In this document: piece after piece, positions 51,973 through 60,619 of the stretch
How positions within the stretch are numbered: the first letter of the stretch is position 1
How the letters are laid out: every line of letters starts with the position of its first letter
Assembly: GCF_047314965.1 (NCBI RefSeq)
Contig: NZ_JBLBVK010000056.1
Span: 1-64,000 of the forward strand
Length of the DNA: 64,000 nt
Reading direction: 5' to 3'
DNA from: JAVJUV01 sp047314965
GTDB lineage: Bacteria; Pseudomonadota; Alphaproteobacteria; Rhodobacterales; Rhodobacteraceae
Position numbers and translations under genes: made by a program
Notes under the pieces: model-generated
The model's database searches: none
What the model saw: only the letters and a program-made list of their open reading frames with translations
What the model was told of the DNA's origin: nothing

Positions 51973-52934
51973 TGGCACATGTCCTCGTTGTCGGATCGCT
52001 GCACCCAAGCGCGATAGCCATGCTCGACGCCGCCGAGGGCATCACCTACGAACTGACCGATGGAACGACCGAAGACTGCTATGCTCACCGCATCGGCGAT
52101 GCCGATGTCCTGCTGATCCGGACGCAGCCCTTCACGGCGGATACAATCGCAAAGGCCGCGAAACTTCGCTTCGTCTCCCGTCACGGCGTCGGATACGACT
52201 CCGTCGACCTGCCCGCCCTCACCAGCCGGGGTATCCCGCTTTCCATCGTCGGCGACATCAATTCGGGCGGCGTAGCTGAACACGCCGTGATGTTGATGCT
52301 GGCAAGCGTAAAACTGGCGCTTCGCGCCGATGCGGCGGTACGCAAGGGTCCGTGGGAGTGGCGGAACACCCTCGAGGCAGGCGAAATCACCGGCAAGAAC
52401 CTCCTGATCCTCGGTTACGGCCGGATCGGACAGCGGCTTGCCAGGTTGACCGTCGGGTTCGACATGACGATCCGGGCATACGATCCTTATCTGTCTGCAA
52501 AAGGCTGGCCCGCAGGCGATGTCGCGCCGGTGGCGTCGCTGGAAGACGGCCTCGCCTGGGCCGATATCGTCTCAATCCACGCCCCGAAGCCGGAGAAACC
52601 GCTGATCGGTGCCCGAGAACTCGCTGCAATGAAATCGACAGCGGTCATCGTGAACACCTCCCGAGGCGGTATTGTCGATGAGCACGCTCTCGCGGACGCA
52701 TTGCGCACCGGCCAGATCCGCGCGGCCGGCATGGATGTCTTCGAGCCCGAACCGCCACTGTCCGATAACCCTCTCTTCGGGCTCGACAATGTGCTTCTGT
52801 CCCCGCATATCGCGGGCCTGACCCACGAAGGCAGCGAACGGCTGGGCATTCATTCTGTCCAGAACGTACTTGATTTCCTTGCCGGGAAACTCGACCCGGC
52901 ACTCGTCGTCAACGGAGTTTCACTCGATGGCTAA
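51972..52934 (+). CDS. D-isomer-specific 2-hydroxyacid dehydrogenase
   Basis: A 320-aa NAD(P) enzyme of the hydroxypyruvate/glyoxylate reductase group: LILGYGRIGQRLA dinucleotide loop, NTSRGGIVDEHAL (catalytic Arg), the Glu in FEPEPPL and the catalytic His in LSPHIAGLTHE. It fits as the partner of an aldolase that releases a 2-keto acid. Its end overlaps the next gene by eight bases. Confidence 0.92.
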   Translation: MAHVLVVGSLHPSAIAMLDAAEGITYELTDGTTEDCYAHRIGDADVLLIRTQPFTADTIAKAAKLRFVSRHGVGYDSVDLPALTSRGIPLSIVGDINSGGVAEHAVMLMLASVKLALRADAAVRKGPWEWRNTLEAGEITGKNLLILGYGRIGQRLARLTVGFDMTIRAYDPYLSAKGWPAGDVAPVASLEDGLAWADIVSIHAPKPEKPLIGARELAAMKSTAVIVNTSRGGIVDEHALADALRTGQIRAAGMDVFEPEPPLSDNPLFGLDNVLLSPHIAGLTHEGSERLGIHSVQNVLDFLAGKLDPALVVNGVSLDG

Positions 52935-54042
52935 ACCGCCGCTTCGCGTCGGCCTGATCGGCACAGGCTTCATGGGGAAGGCCCATATCTTCGGCTATAC
53001 GACCGCGGCCCGCGTCTTCGACCTGCCGCGCAATATCGTTCTCGACACAGTCGCAGATATCACCGACGAAGCCGCCCGGGCCGCCGCAACCCGGTATGGC
53101 TTCGAAAAAGCCACCAGCGACTGGCGCACGATCGTCGAAGACCCCAACATCGATGTGGTGAACATCACCGCGCCGAACGCCCTGCACAAAGAGATGTCCA
53201 TGGCCGCGATCGCGGCGGGCAAGCATGTCTACTGCGAAAAGCCTCTGGCTCCGCTGGCGATCGACGCCTCCGAAATGACCGAGGCCGCCGAAGCCGCAGG
53301 CGTCAAGACGCAGGTCGGGTTCAACTACATTTGCAACCCCGTCTTCGGGCTGGCCCGCGAAATGATCCGCTCGGGCGAACTGGGCGAGATCCGCGCCTAT
53401 CGCGGATATCACGCCGAAGACTACATGACGGATGAAACCGCTCCTTTCACATTCCGCCATGATCCACAGGGCGGCGGAGCCTTTGCCGATCTGGGCAGCC
53501 ACACGCTTGCCACCGCCGAATACCTGCTCGGCCCGATCACCCGCGTGATGGGGGATACCGTCAACGTCATCGGCGAACGTCCCGACGGCAAGGGCGGCAT
53601 CCGAAAAGTCGAGGTCGACGATGTCGGTCGTGCATTCCTGCGGTTCCAGAGCGGGGCCACCGGCTCGGTCGAAGCAAGCTGGATCGCCACCGGGCAGAAG
53701 ATGAGTCACGATTTCGAGGTCTACGGCTCCCGAGGAGGTCTGACCTTCTCCGGCGAGCGACTGAACGAACTCAGATTCTACCCGGTTTCTGCCATTCCCG
53801 GACGCGATGGTTTCCGCACCATTCTCGCAGGACCCAACCATCCGCCGTATGGAGAATTCTGCGTCGCCCCCGGCCACCAACTGGGCTTCAACGACCTGAA
53901 AGCCATTGAAGTAGCCGGCTATGTCGGTGCGATCGCCGGACTGCATGATGAACCATTCAATTTCCGCGCTGGCTGGCGTATCCAGTCGCTTGTCGAAACG
54001 GTGCACCGTTCGTCGCAACAGGAGCGCTGGCTGGACACATGA
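52927..54042 (+). CDS. Gfo/Idh/MocA-family oxidoreductase 1
   Basis: A 371-aa NAD(P)-dependent dehydrogenase: Rossmann GLIGTGFMGKAHI (residues 8-20), the EKPLA motif in KHVYCEKPLAP with catalytic Lys, and GGGAFADLGSHTL in the substrate domain. The family includes inositol 2-dehydrogenases and other cyclitol or sugar dehydrogenases, so this is a candidate for the first oxidation of the locus. ATG 52927 lies inside the previous gene. The stop overlaps the regulator (ATGA). Confidence 0.92.
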   Translation: MAKPPLRVGLIGTGFMGKAHIFGYTTAARVFDLPRNIVLDTVADITDEAARAAATRYGFEKATSDWRTIVEDPNIDVVNITAPNALHKEMSMAAIAAGKHVYCEKPLAPLAIDASEMTEAAEAAGVKTQVGFNYICNPVFGLAREMIRSGELGEIRAYRGYHAEDYMTDETAPFTFRHDPQGGGAFADLGSHTLATAEYLLGPITRVMGDTVNVIGERPDGKGGIRKVEVDDVGRAFLRFQSGATGSVEASWIATGQKMSHDFEVYGSRGGLTFSGERLNELRFYPVSAIPGRDGFRTILAGPNHPPYGEFCVAPGHQLGFNDLKAIEVAGYVGAIAGLHDEPFNFRAGWRIQSLVETVHRSSQQERWLDT

Positions 54043-54902
54043 TGGAACCCCCCGCCGACTACGAGGATCTGATCCGCATCATCCACGAACGCTATGACGG
54101 GATGAGCAAGACGCACCAGCGGATCGGGGAATACCTGACGCAGAACCCGAACGACGTTGCAGTGATGTCCGTGAACGCCATCGCGGACACCTGCGGCATC
54201 CATGCCTCCAGCTTCGTGCGCTTTGCTCAGTCCCTCGGTTATTCGGGGTTCAAGGATCTCCAGACACTGTTCCAGAAGCGGCTCTCGACCGCGGCGCCGG
54301 GTTTCGCGGCACGCCTGCGCGCGCTGGAAGCTGAGCTGACCGGCGATCAGGGCGACAAGCAATCCAACATCCTCGGCGAGCTGGTTGTCCGCGACGTCGC
54401 CTCGCTGCAGGATCTGATGACATCCACGCCGCCGGACCAGATCGACAAGGCGGTCAGGATGATGGACAAGGCACAGACGATCTACCTGATCGGCCAGCTC
54501 CGCTCCTCGCCCCTCGTATTCCTCTTGCACTACGTGCTGACGATGATCGGGAAACCCTGCGTTCTCCTCGACGAAGCCGGCGGCCTTGCCACGCACCGCG
54601 CGAAACTGATCACGAAGAAGGACCTGCTCTTCGCTGTCTCCTTCCGCTTCTACGCGACAGAAGTCGTGACCATTACCGAGGAAACCAAGAAGCGCGACGT
54701 ACCGATCCTGGCCATCACAGATTCAACGCTGTCACCGCTGGCCAAGTCCGCGGATCTCATCTTCTCCATCCCCGAGCACGCCTACACCTTCTCTCGTTCG
54801 CTGGCTGCACCGATGTGCTTGGCCCAGGCGTTGGCCGTTGCGCTCGCAGCGCGCATGCAGCGTGACAGCGATCCGCGAATTCCGACGGTGACCCAGCCTT
54901 AA
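54039..54902 (+). CDS. RpiR-family transcriptional regulator (HTH_6 + SIS)
   Basis: A 287-aa regulator with an N-terminal RpiR helix-turn-helix (about 10-85: MSKTHQRIGEYLTQNPNDVAVMSVNAIADTCG, SSFVRFAQSLGYSGFKDLQ) and a SIS phosphosugar-binding domain (about 125-265). RpiR proteins regulate sugar and inositol catabolism in response to phosphorylated or keto intermediates. As the last gene of the rightward operon it probably controls the whole locus. Its stop overlaps the convergent gene. Confidence 0.92.
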   Translation: MMEPPADYEDLIRIIHERYDGMSKTHQRIGEYLTQNPNDVAVMSVNAIADTCGIHASSFVRFAQSLGYSGFKDLQTLFQKRLSTAAPGFAARLRALEAELTGDQGDKQSNILGELVVRDVASLQDLMTSTPPDQIDKAVRMMDKAQTIYLIGQLRSSPLVFLLHYVLTMIGKPCVLLDEAGGLATHRAKLITKKDLLFAVSFRFYATEVVTITEETKKRDVPILAITDSTLSPLAKSADLIFSIPEHAYTFSRSLAAPMCLAQALAVALAARMQRDSDPRIPTVTQP

Positions 54903-55981
54903 AGAACCAGACGCCGGTCGGTTCTGGGCAGCACACGAACACAGGCTTGATCCGGGTGGTTGTCACGGTTCGGGGTGTCCACGCGCTGCGGTTGGCCCGT
55001 CTTCGCGGCCGCCTCGATCGCCAGCAGGGCACGTACGTCCGCCAGCCCTTCCTCGCCGTCGGGAACAGGACGCTTGCCGCTCAGGATGCAATCCGAGAAA
55101 TAGGCCGTCTGCCCGGCAAAATGGTCCGTTTCCGGCACATCGATCTCACGGCGCTCCCGTCCCTTCGACACCCAGATCCGCGGATTGAAGTGCAAGTCAT
55201 AACATTGCTCCACGGTGATTTCGCCCTCGGTCCCGATGATCCGGTAGGTGTCCGTATCGTCGGACTCGAAGCTGATGATGAACTGCGCAAGTCGGTCCTT
55301 CGGAAATCGCATGGTCACCGCCATCGAACCTTCCACCTCGCGGAACCGCGGGTCTCCGTTTCCGTGGACCTTCATCGCAGTCACCTCGACAGGCTCCGAA
55401 CCCAGGCAATGCCGCGCCGCGTTCAGGCAATACACCCCGATATCCTGCAGCGGGCCGCCCCAGTGCTTGGCAAGCAGCCGATGGTTCTCCGGCGCCGACT
55501 GGAACGAGAAGGTTGAGGCGAACAGCTTCGGCTCGCCGATCTCGCCCGACCGGATCAGATCCAGCACCTTCACCGTGCCCGGCTCCGAGTGCAGCCGGTA
55601 GGCCGTCATAAGCAGCGTGCCGTTCTCTTCGGCCGCACGGATCATCGCCTCGCACTCGGCAACCGACACCGCCAGCGGCTTCTCGACCAGCGCATGCTTG
55701 CCCGCTCTTGCAGCACGGATCGAATAGTCCGCATGCATCGAGTTCGGCAGGGCAATGTAGACCGCGTCGACAATGTCCTCCGCCAGCATCCGATCATAGT
55801 CGTCGTAGCCGAAGACATGCGGAATGTCGTGAAACTCCGCCAACTGGCGCGCCACCTCGCCGCTGCCAGAGACGATCGCGGTCACCTCGGAATTCGGCGT
55901 CGCATGAATGGATGGCAGGAAAGCTTCCTGGCTGATCCACCCGGCGCCAACGACGGCATATCTGACCCTCTGCATCATCAT
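54899..55981 (-). CDS. Gfo/Idh/MocA-family oxidoreductase 2
   Basis: A 360-aa dehydrogenase: AVVGAGWISQEAFLPSI Rossmann loop, KHALVEKPLAV catalytic motif, HWGGPLQDIGVYCLNAARH substrate-domain motif, as in glucose-fructose-oxidoreductase-like enzymes. It has only modest likeness to the other Gfo/Idh gene, so the two probably act on different substrates. Three ATG codons in tandem follow GGGAG. The first overlaps the SDR stop. Confidence 0.9.
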   Translation of the reverse strand: MMMQRVRYAVVGAGWISQEAFLPSIHATPNSEVTAIVSGSGEVARQLAEFHDIPHVFGYDDYDRMLAEDIVDAVYIALPNSMHADYSIRAARAGKHALVEKPLAVSVAECEAMIRAAEENGTLLMTAYRLHSEPGTVKVLDLIRSGEIGEPKLFASTFSFQSAPENHRLLAKHWGGPLQDIGVYCLNAARHCLGSEPVEVTAMKVHGNGDPRFREVEGSMAVTMRFPKDRLAQFIISFESDDTDTYRIIGTEGEITVEQCYDLHFNPRIWVSKGRERREIDVPETDHFAGQTAYFSDCILSGKRPVPDGEEGLADVRALLAIEAAAKTGQPQRVDTPNRDNHPDQACVRVLPRTDRRLVL

Positions 55982-56793
55982 ACTCCCAAGGGTTCGGCCG
56001 GTGCCGGTGCCTGACCGTCGTATCCGCCCCAGACCGACTGGTCGAACTGGATGACCGAGCCCGTCATCATCCCGCTGTCATCGGACGCAAGGAATGCCAC
56101 CGCCCGCGCCACCTCCGCCGGGTCCAGAAGCCGGCCGAAGGGTAACGTCGCCGCGACACGGTCGATGAAGTCGGGATCGCCCTGCTCCTCTTCCTGGATC
56201 TTGCGCTCATGGTCCGAGTTCATCCAGCCGATATCCAACTGGTTCACGCGGATCCTGTTGCGCATCAGCGCATAGCCCGCATGCCGGGTCAGTGTCGAAA
56301 GGGCACCCTTCGACGTGGAATACGGCGCAAGAAATGGCTGCCCGGCGCGGCTCGAAGTCGACCCGATATTCACGATGCTGCCTTCGGCACCCTCCCGGAT
56401 CATCAGCTTGATCGCTCCCTGCATCAGGAAGAATGGCGCGCGCACGTTGACGGCCATCATCCGGTCGAACAGGTCGGGCGTCGTGTTCAGCATGTTGCCC
56501 CGATCCGTCAGCCCGGCGGCATTCACCAAAACATCGATACGACCGAAATCCCGGTCGGCGGCCGCGATGATTGCCGCACAGTCATCCAGCGACTCGAGAT
56601 CCGCCTGAACGAAAGTGACCGGCGTCCCGTACGCCTCGGTGATGGAGGCAGCTACCGCTTCGCCTTTCGCCGCACCACGGCCGCATGTCACGATACCTGC
56701 GGCACCGGCCGAGGCAAAGTTCCTCGCGATTGCAGCCCCTAAGCCCTGCGTGCTGCCCGTGACGACAGCGATCTTTCCATCAAGTCTGTTCAT
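55978..56793 (-). CDS. SDR-family oxidoreductase
   Basis: A 271-aa classical short-chain dehydrogenase: TGSTQGLGAAIA cofactor loop, NAAG, catalytic Ser in IVNIGSTSSRAG, and YSTSK (Tyr/Lys). The insertion HERKIQEEEQGDPDFID is unusual and shared with sugar-type dehydrogenases. It likely oxidises a polyol or keto-sugar of the same pathway. GGGAGGG precedes the ATG. It is the first gene of a two-gene unit with an inverted repeat at its promoter. Confidence 0.9.
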   Translation of the reverse strand: MNRLDGKIAVVTGSTQGLGAAIARNFASAGAAGIVTCGRGAAKGEAVAASITEAYGTPVTFVQADLESLDDCAAIIAAADRDFGRIDVLVNAAGLTDRGNMLNTTPDLFDRMMAVNVRAPFFLMQGAIKLMIREGAEGSIVNIGSTSSRAGQPFLAPYSTSKGALSTLTRHAGYALMRNRIRVNQLDIGWMNSDHERKIQEEEQGDPDFIDRVAATLPFGRLLDPAEVARAVAFLASDDSGMMTGSVIQFDQSVWGGYDGQAPAPAEPLGV

Positions 56794-56828
56794 GACACCC
56801 TCCCTTGGCCGGCATAAGCCGACATGAA

Positions 56829-56860
56829 CCTATAATTGCGATACAGTCAAATCCGCAATT
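56829..56860 (-). promoter_or_regulatory. SDR-gene promoter with AATTGCG/CGCAATT inverted repeat
   Basis: AATTGCG (56834-56840) and CGCAATT (56854-56860) are a perfect 7-bp inverted repeat with a 13-bp spacer. The arms overlap or touch minus-strand hexamers TTGCGG (-35, 56853-56858) and TATAGG (-10, 56829-56834). This is an operator candidate. Confidence 0.45.
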
Positions 56861-56957
56861 TTGATTGCAGCAACTTCCGCGAATACCCGACGGCAAAAAT
56901 GCCGCCTCGTCAGGGCCCGGCCGCTGAAAACGTCCGGACCCGGCACTGTCCCAAGGA

Positions 56958-57221
56958 TCAGTGAACCCTGTGCGTGCGGTCGTTTCTGTCCTCTGCGCTC
57001 TCTTCCTCGGCAAGAGCCAGACCATCGGCGACCATGTCGAGAATATCGGAAGACGGAACGCCGGCGCGCGCCAGATTGGCAACCATCTCCACGATGAACC
57101 GATCGGTCAGGCAATCCACGCAGATGCCTCTTTGCTGCGCACGGTGCCCAAGACGCGCCATTTCCTCTTCGATGAAATCTTCGAAGCCCGGTTGTCCCTC
57201 GTGAATGGGTTCGTCCTGCAT
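56958..57221 (-). CDS. 87-aa protein of unknown function
   Basis: A small acidic soluble protein beginning MQDEPIHEGQPGFEDFIEEE. It has a CVDCL motif and a helical region RFIVEMVANLARAGVPSSDI. AGGAG lies five bases before ATG 57221, better than any upstream start. I recognise no family. It follows the Lon-like protease and its partner gene on the same strand, 116 bp away, and may share their regulation. Confidence 0.65.
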   Translation of the reverse strand: MQDEPIHEGQPGFEDFIEEEMARLGHRAQQRGICVDCLTDRFIVEMVANLARAGVPSSDILDMVADGLALAEEESAEDRNDRTHRVH

Positions 57222-57337
57222 CGTTTCTCCTATTCTGACCATCACAGGCTCAGACGCCCGTGCCGGGCCCCTCATGAAGCCAAAGAGTCTCTTCAGCCGG
57301 TCCCGGAATGTAACGGCAACAATATGAATGCATTGCG

Positions 57338-58045
57338 CTACGATCCAGTGTCGACTTTCGATCGCGAAAGACGGCTTCCACCCAGTACCGCAACAGGACA
57401 CCTGGCCGCGGCGAACAGCCGCCGGAGATCATCCGCGCTCTTGAATGGACCAGATTCCAGATCGACAACTACCGCACAGGCATAGCTTCGGTCTACGCGG
57501 GAAACGATATCGTCCTTTTCGGCCTGGCTCTCTTTTCGCATGGCGACAACCGACGTGGAGGTCGCACGCGCCAACGCTTCGGCAAGACTTCGCGACGCCT
57601 CCGATGGCCCGTGCTCGGCCTCAAGCAACAGCACCTTCCCGCTGCGCCGAAGCATGCGACGCTGCCCCAGTAACAGGATGTCGTTACCCGCCACTGCAGC
57701 GCATGCAGCACTGACGAGTTCCCCTCGAGACACCTCGCAGGCCCAGTCGGTATCAAGCGCCGCCGCAAGGCTGGCAAGCCGCGCACCCAGCAGGTTTGCG
57801 TCACCCCGTGCAATGCGCCGCAGCCTGTCCGGGGACGGCACAGCAAGAACGGCGCCGCTCGTCGAGACAAGCCTTTGATCACGGCTTGTCCAGAACGGCG
57901 TTCCGTCCGGCTCGATGATAAGACCTCTCGGCTTTGCCGGCCCCCACTCGAGTATCGTTCGACAGAAAGAAAGAGCAGCTTCCGCACCGCCAAGACTTTC
58001 GGCGGCAATGACCAGCTTTCGATCCCTAGCGTTCGCCGCGCTCAC
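57338..58045 (-). CDS. 235-aa protein coupled to the Lon-like protease
   Basis: A soluble protein starting with GTG (MSAANARDRKLVIAAESLGG) that overlaps the protease stop by four bases (GTGA), so translation is coupled. It looks like two similar alpha/beta halves (about 1-115 and 120-225), each with hydrophobic beta strands such as DILLLGQRR and CPVAVLGGS, which faintly recalls universal-stress-type folds. No nucleotide-binding motif is clear. Its tight link suggests an adaptor or substrate-selector role, which is inference. Confidence 0.6.
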   Translation of the reverse strand: MSAANARDRKLVIAAESLGGAEAALSFCRTILEWGPAKPRGLIIEPDGTPFWTSRDQRLVSTSGAVLAVPSPDRLRRIARGDANLLGARLASLAAALDTDWACEVSRGELVSAACAAVAGNDILLLGQRRMLRRSGKVLLLEAEHGPSEASRSLAEALARATSTSVVAMRKESQAEKDDIVSRVDRSYACAVVVDLESGPFKSADDLRRLFAAARCPVAVLGGSRLSRSKVDTGS

Positions 58046-60483
58046 GTGTGCTCTCCCGCTTCAGGTGCAGGACCACGTGACGCGAACGATTTCCGGACCT
58101 GTGCGAATTCGCGAAGCCGGGCCTCCACAAGCTTGTTCACGCTCCCATCCGGGAAATTTCCATCCGCCCCCCGCTTGCCGGCCGGAACCCCGGTCAGAAG
58201 TTCGACGGCCTCGTCGACAGTCGAAACCGGAATGATTCCGAACCGCCCGGCCGCCACCGCTTCCATCACACGATCCCGCAGCATCAGGTGATCCACGTTC
58301 GCCGCAGGGATAATCACCGCCTGCGCGCCGGTCAGACCCCGCTCGGCGCAAATGTCGAAGAACCCTTCGATCTTCTCGTTCACCCCACCAATCGCCTGAA
58401 CTTCGCCAAGCTGGTTCACCGACCCGGTCATGGCCATGTCCTGACGCACATCCTTTTGCGACAAGGCCGACAGAAGGGCGACAAGCTCCGCGCAGGACGC
58501 GCTGTCGCCTTCGATGCCGCCGTAGCTTTGTTCGAACACCAGGCTCGCATGAAGCGAGAACGGCACGTCAAGCGCGTATGTCGACGTCAGGTAGCCGGAC
58601 AGGATCATGACGCCCTTGGAATGCAGCGGGCCGCCCAGTTCCACCTCGCGCTCGATATCGATCAGCTTGCCGGTCCCCATCCTGACACGCGCGGTGATGC
58701 GCGAGGGCCGGCCAAACCGGAAGCCACCCATTTCGTGAACTGAAAGGCCATTGATCTGGCCAACCTTCCGGCCTTCGGTGTCGATCATGACCGTCCGACG
58801 CGCAATGCTCTCTTGCACCCGGTCGCGGACACGGGAGGCGCGTCTGTCCTGCTCTTCCACCGCGCGCTCGATATCCTGCCGCCGCACTTCGGCGACAGAC
58901 TCGGCACGGGCGTAATGTTCCGCTTCCCTCAGGATATCGGTAACCGGACTCAGCCTCAGCGATAGCTTCGTCGCATCCTCCGCAATCCGCGTGGCTTCAT
59001 CCAGAAGACGTGCCAGCGCATCGTCGGCAAGCGGCAGCAACTCTTCCTTTTCTGCATAGTGCCTCAGAAGAAGCGACATCCCGGCAAGGGTCTCGTCGTT
59101 TCGGACCACGGACTCCTCGAAGTCCGCCTGAACCTTGAACAGCTCCTGGAAATCGGGATCCAGCATCACCAGGAGTTCGTGAAGAAAACGATCGCCGACA
59201 AGAACCACCCTGACATCCAGCGGAATCGAATCCGGCTCCAGAGAGGTGGTCGAAAACAGGCTCATGCGCTCGGCCAGCGACGTGATCTTGATCGCGCGTT
59301 CCTTGATGCTGCGCTTGAGAGCATCCCACGCGTATGGCTCGCTCAGTACCCGGCGCGCATCCAGCACCAGGTAACCGCCATTCGCCCGATGCAGCGCACC
59401 CGGACGGATCAGCGTGAAGTCCGTCACCAGCGATCCCATCTGCGAGATATGCTCGATCCTGCCAACCAGGCGGTCGAAGGTGGGAAGATCCTCGACAACG
59501 ACCGGAGCGACACCCTTGGCATCCGCCGAATGTGCAACCATGACGTTCACCATGTAGCGCCGGAACACTGGCTCCAGATGCGCCTTGCCCAAGGCTTCGG
59601 GAAACGGCCCGTTCGATTTCTGCGCGGCCGCCTGAAGGAAAAGCTCGGGGTTCTCGATCATGTCGTCGTGGACCCGCGTCAGAAAATCGGCAACCACCTT
59701 GGTGTCGCCCAGCACTTCCCGCGCTTCGTCGATTCTGCTCGACACCACGCGCCCGGCCATCTCGGCATTCAACGCCTCGATCCTTATCCGGTGCTCGCGC
59801 TCCAGCTTCGGCCCATTGCTCAACACCTCGGACAATTCCGCCTGGAACCGCGCGATCTTCTCTTCGATAACGTCCTGCTCCGCCTCGGGAAGCTTCTTGA
59901 AATCCTCTGTCTTGACGACCTCCCCATTCCGAGTAGCCGCCACCATGAAACCCATCGGCGTCCGGATGAGAGCGATGTCCTCGGCACGCGCGCGACTGGT
60001 GAAATCCGCCATCGCCTGTTCCTGGCGCTCACCGAACTCTTCGTCGATCGCGCGCCGCTGGGTCTGGTACTCCTCGGATTCGAAAAGCGCCGGAATGTCG
60101 TTGGCCAGGTCGTCCACGACACGAGCCATCTCATCCCTCAGCTTGTCAGCCGCCCCGGGGGGAAGCCCAAGCACAACCGGCTTGTGCGGATCGTCGAAAT
60201 TGTTGACGTAGACCCAGTCTTCGGACGGTTTCCGGGTAGAGGCATGTTTCCTCAGGATATTCTCGACCGCGGTACGGCGACCGGTGCCCTGCGGCCCAAG
60301 CACGAAGAGATTGAAATCGTTGTGGCGAATTTCGACGGCCAGGCGCAAAGCGCTCAGCCCGCGTTCCTGACCGACAAGGCCGCTTTCCCCGCCCTTGGCC
60401 GCCGCGGCTCGCGCAAGGACCTTGGGGTCGCATCTTCGACCAAGCCGCTCGACCGGCAATGGCTCCGGTACCTTGCTCACCAT
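58042..60483 (-). CDS. Lon-like ATP-dependent protease (AAA_32/LonC-like)
   Basis: An 813-aa protein: an N-terminal ATPase-like domain with the P-loop-like GPQGTGRRT (residues 63-71, Arg in place of the usual Lys), a long helical insertion (about 150-300), a second part of the ATPase domain (RANGGYLVLDARRVL), and a C-terminal S16 protease domain with catalytic Ser in EGDSASCAELVALLSALS and Lys in GGVNEKIEGFF. It should be a cytosolic protease. The upstream region has an FNR-like box shared with the divergent permease, fitting control by oxygen. Confidence 0.9.
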   Translation of the reverse strand: MVSKVPEPLPVERLGRRCDPKVLARAAAAKGGESGLVGQERGLSALRLAVEIRHNDFNLFVLGPQGTGRRTAVENILRKHASTRKPSEDWVYVNNFDDPHKPVVLGLPPGAADKLRDEMARVVDDLANDIPALFESEEYQTQRRAIDEEFGERQEQAMADFTSRARAEDIALIRTPMGFMVAATRNGEVVKTEDFKKLPEAEQDVIEEKIARFQAELSEVLSNGPKLEREHRIRIEALNAEMAGRVVSSRIDEAREVLGDTKVVADFLTRVHDDMIENPELFLQAAAQKSNGPFPEALGKAHLEPVFRRYMVNVMVAHSADAKGVAPVVVEDLPTFDRLVGRIEHISQMGSLVTDFTLIRPGALHRANGGYLVLDARRVLSEPYAWDALKRSIKERAIKITSLAERMSLFSTTSLEPDSIPLDVRVVLVGDRFLHELLVMLDPDFQELFKVQADFEESVVRNDETLAGMSLLLRHYAEKEELLPLADDALARLLDEATRIAEDATKLSLRLSPVTDILREAEHYARAESVAEVRRQDIERAVEEQDRRASRVRDRVQESIARRTVMIDTEGRKVGQINGLSVHEMGGFRFGRPSRITARVRMGTGKLIDIEREVELGGPLHSKGVMILSGYLTSTYALDVPFSLHASLVFEQSYGGIEGDSASCAELVALLSALSQKDVRQDMAMTGSVNQLGEVQAIGGVNEKIEGFFDICAERGLTGAQAVIIPAANVDHLMLRDRVMEAVAAGRFGIIPVSTVDEAVELLTGVPAGKRGADGNFPDGSVNKLVEARLREFAQVRKSFASRGPAPEAGEHT

Positions 60484-60541
60484 CTCCGTCCTCCCGCAAG
60501 ATCGTACAGTTCAACGCTAGCGTTTCTGCCGCCGGCAAACG

Positions 60542-60619
60542 CTGATCTCGGTCAAGCATCACCACCCTCGGAAACGTTGACATTCGTCAAAGCCCGATGC
60601 GGGCACATTCTGCGATTAT
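60542..60619. promoter_or_regulatory. Divergent promoters with two FNR/CRP-type boxes
   Basis: Box 1, CTGAT-CTCG-GTCAA (60542-60555), would be at -41.5 for a leftward start near 60507 (-10 TAGCGT). Box 2, the perfect inverted repeat TTGAC-ATTC-GTCAA (60577-60590), would be at -41.5 for a rightward start near 60625, with GATTAT at 60614-60619 as -10. FNR-type activators typically bind TTGAT-N4-ATCAA at this distance. A 12-bp palindrome, AACGCTAGCGTT, lies near 60513. Confidence 0.5.
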
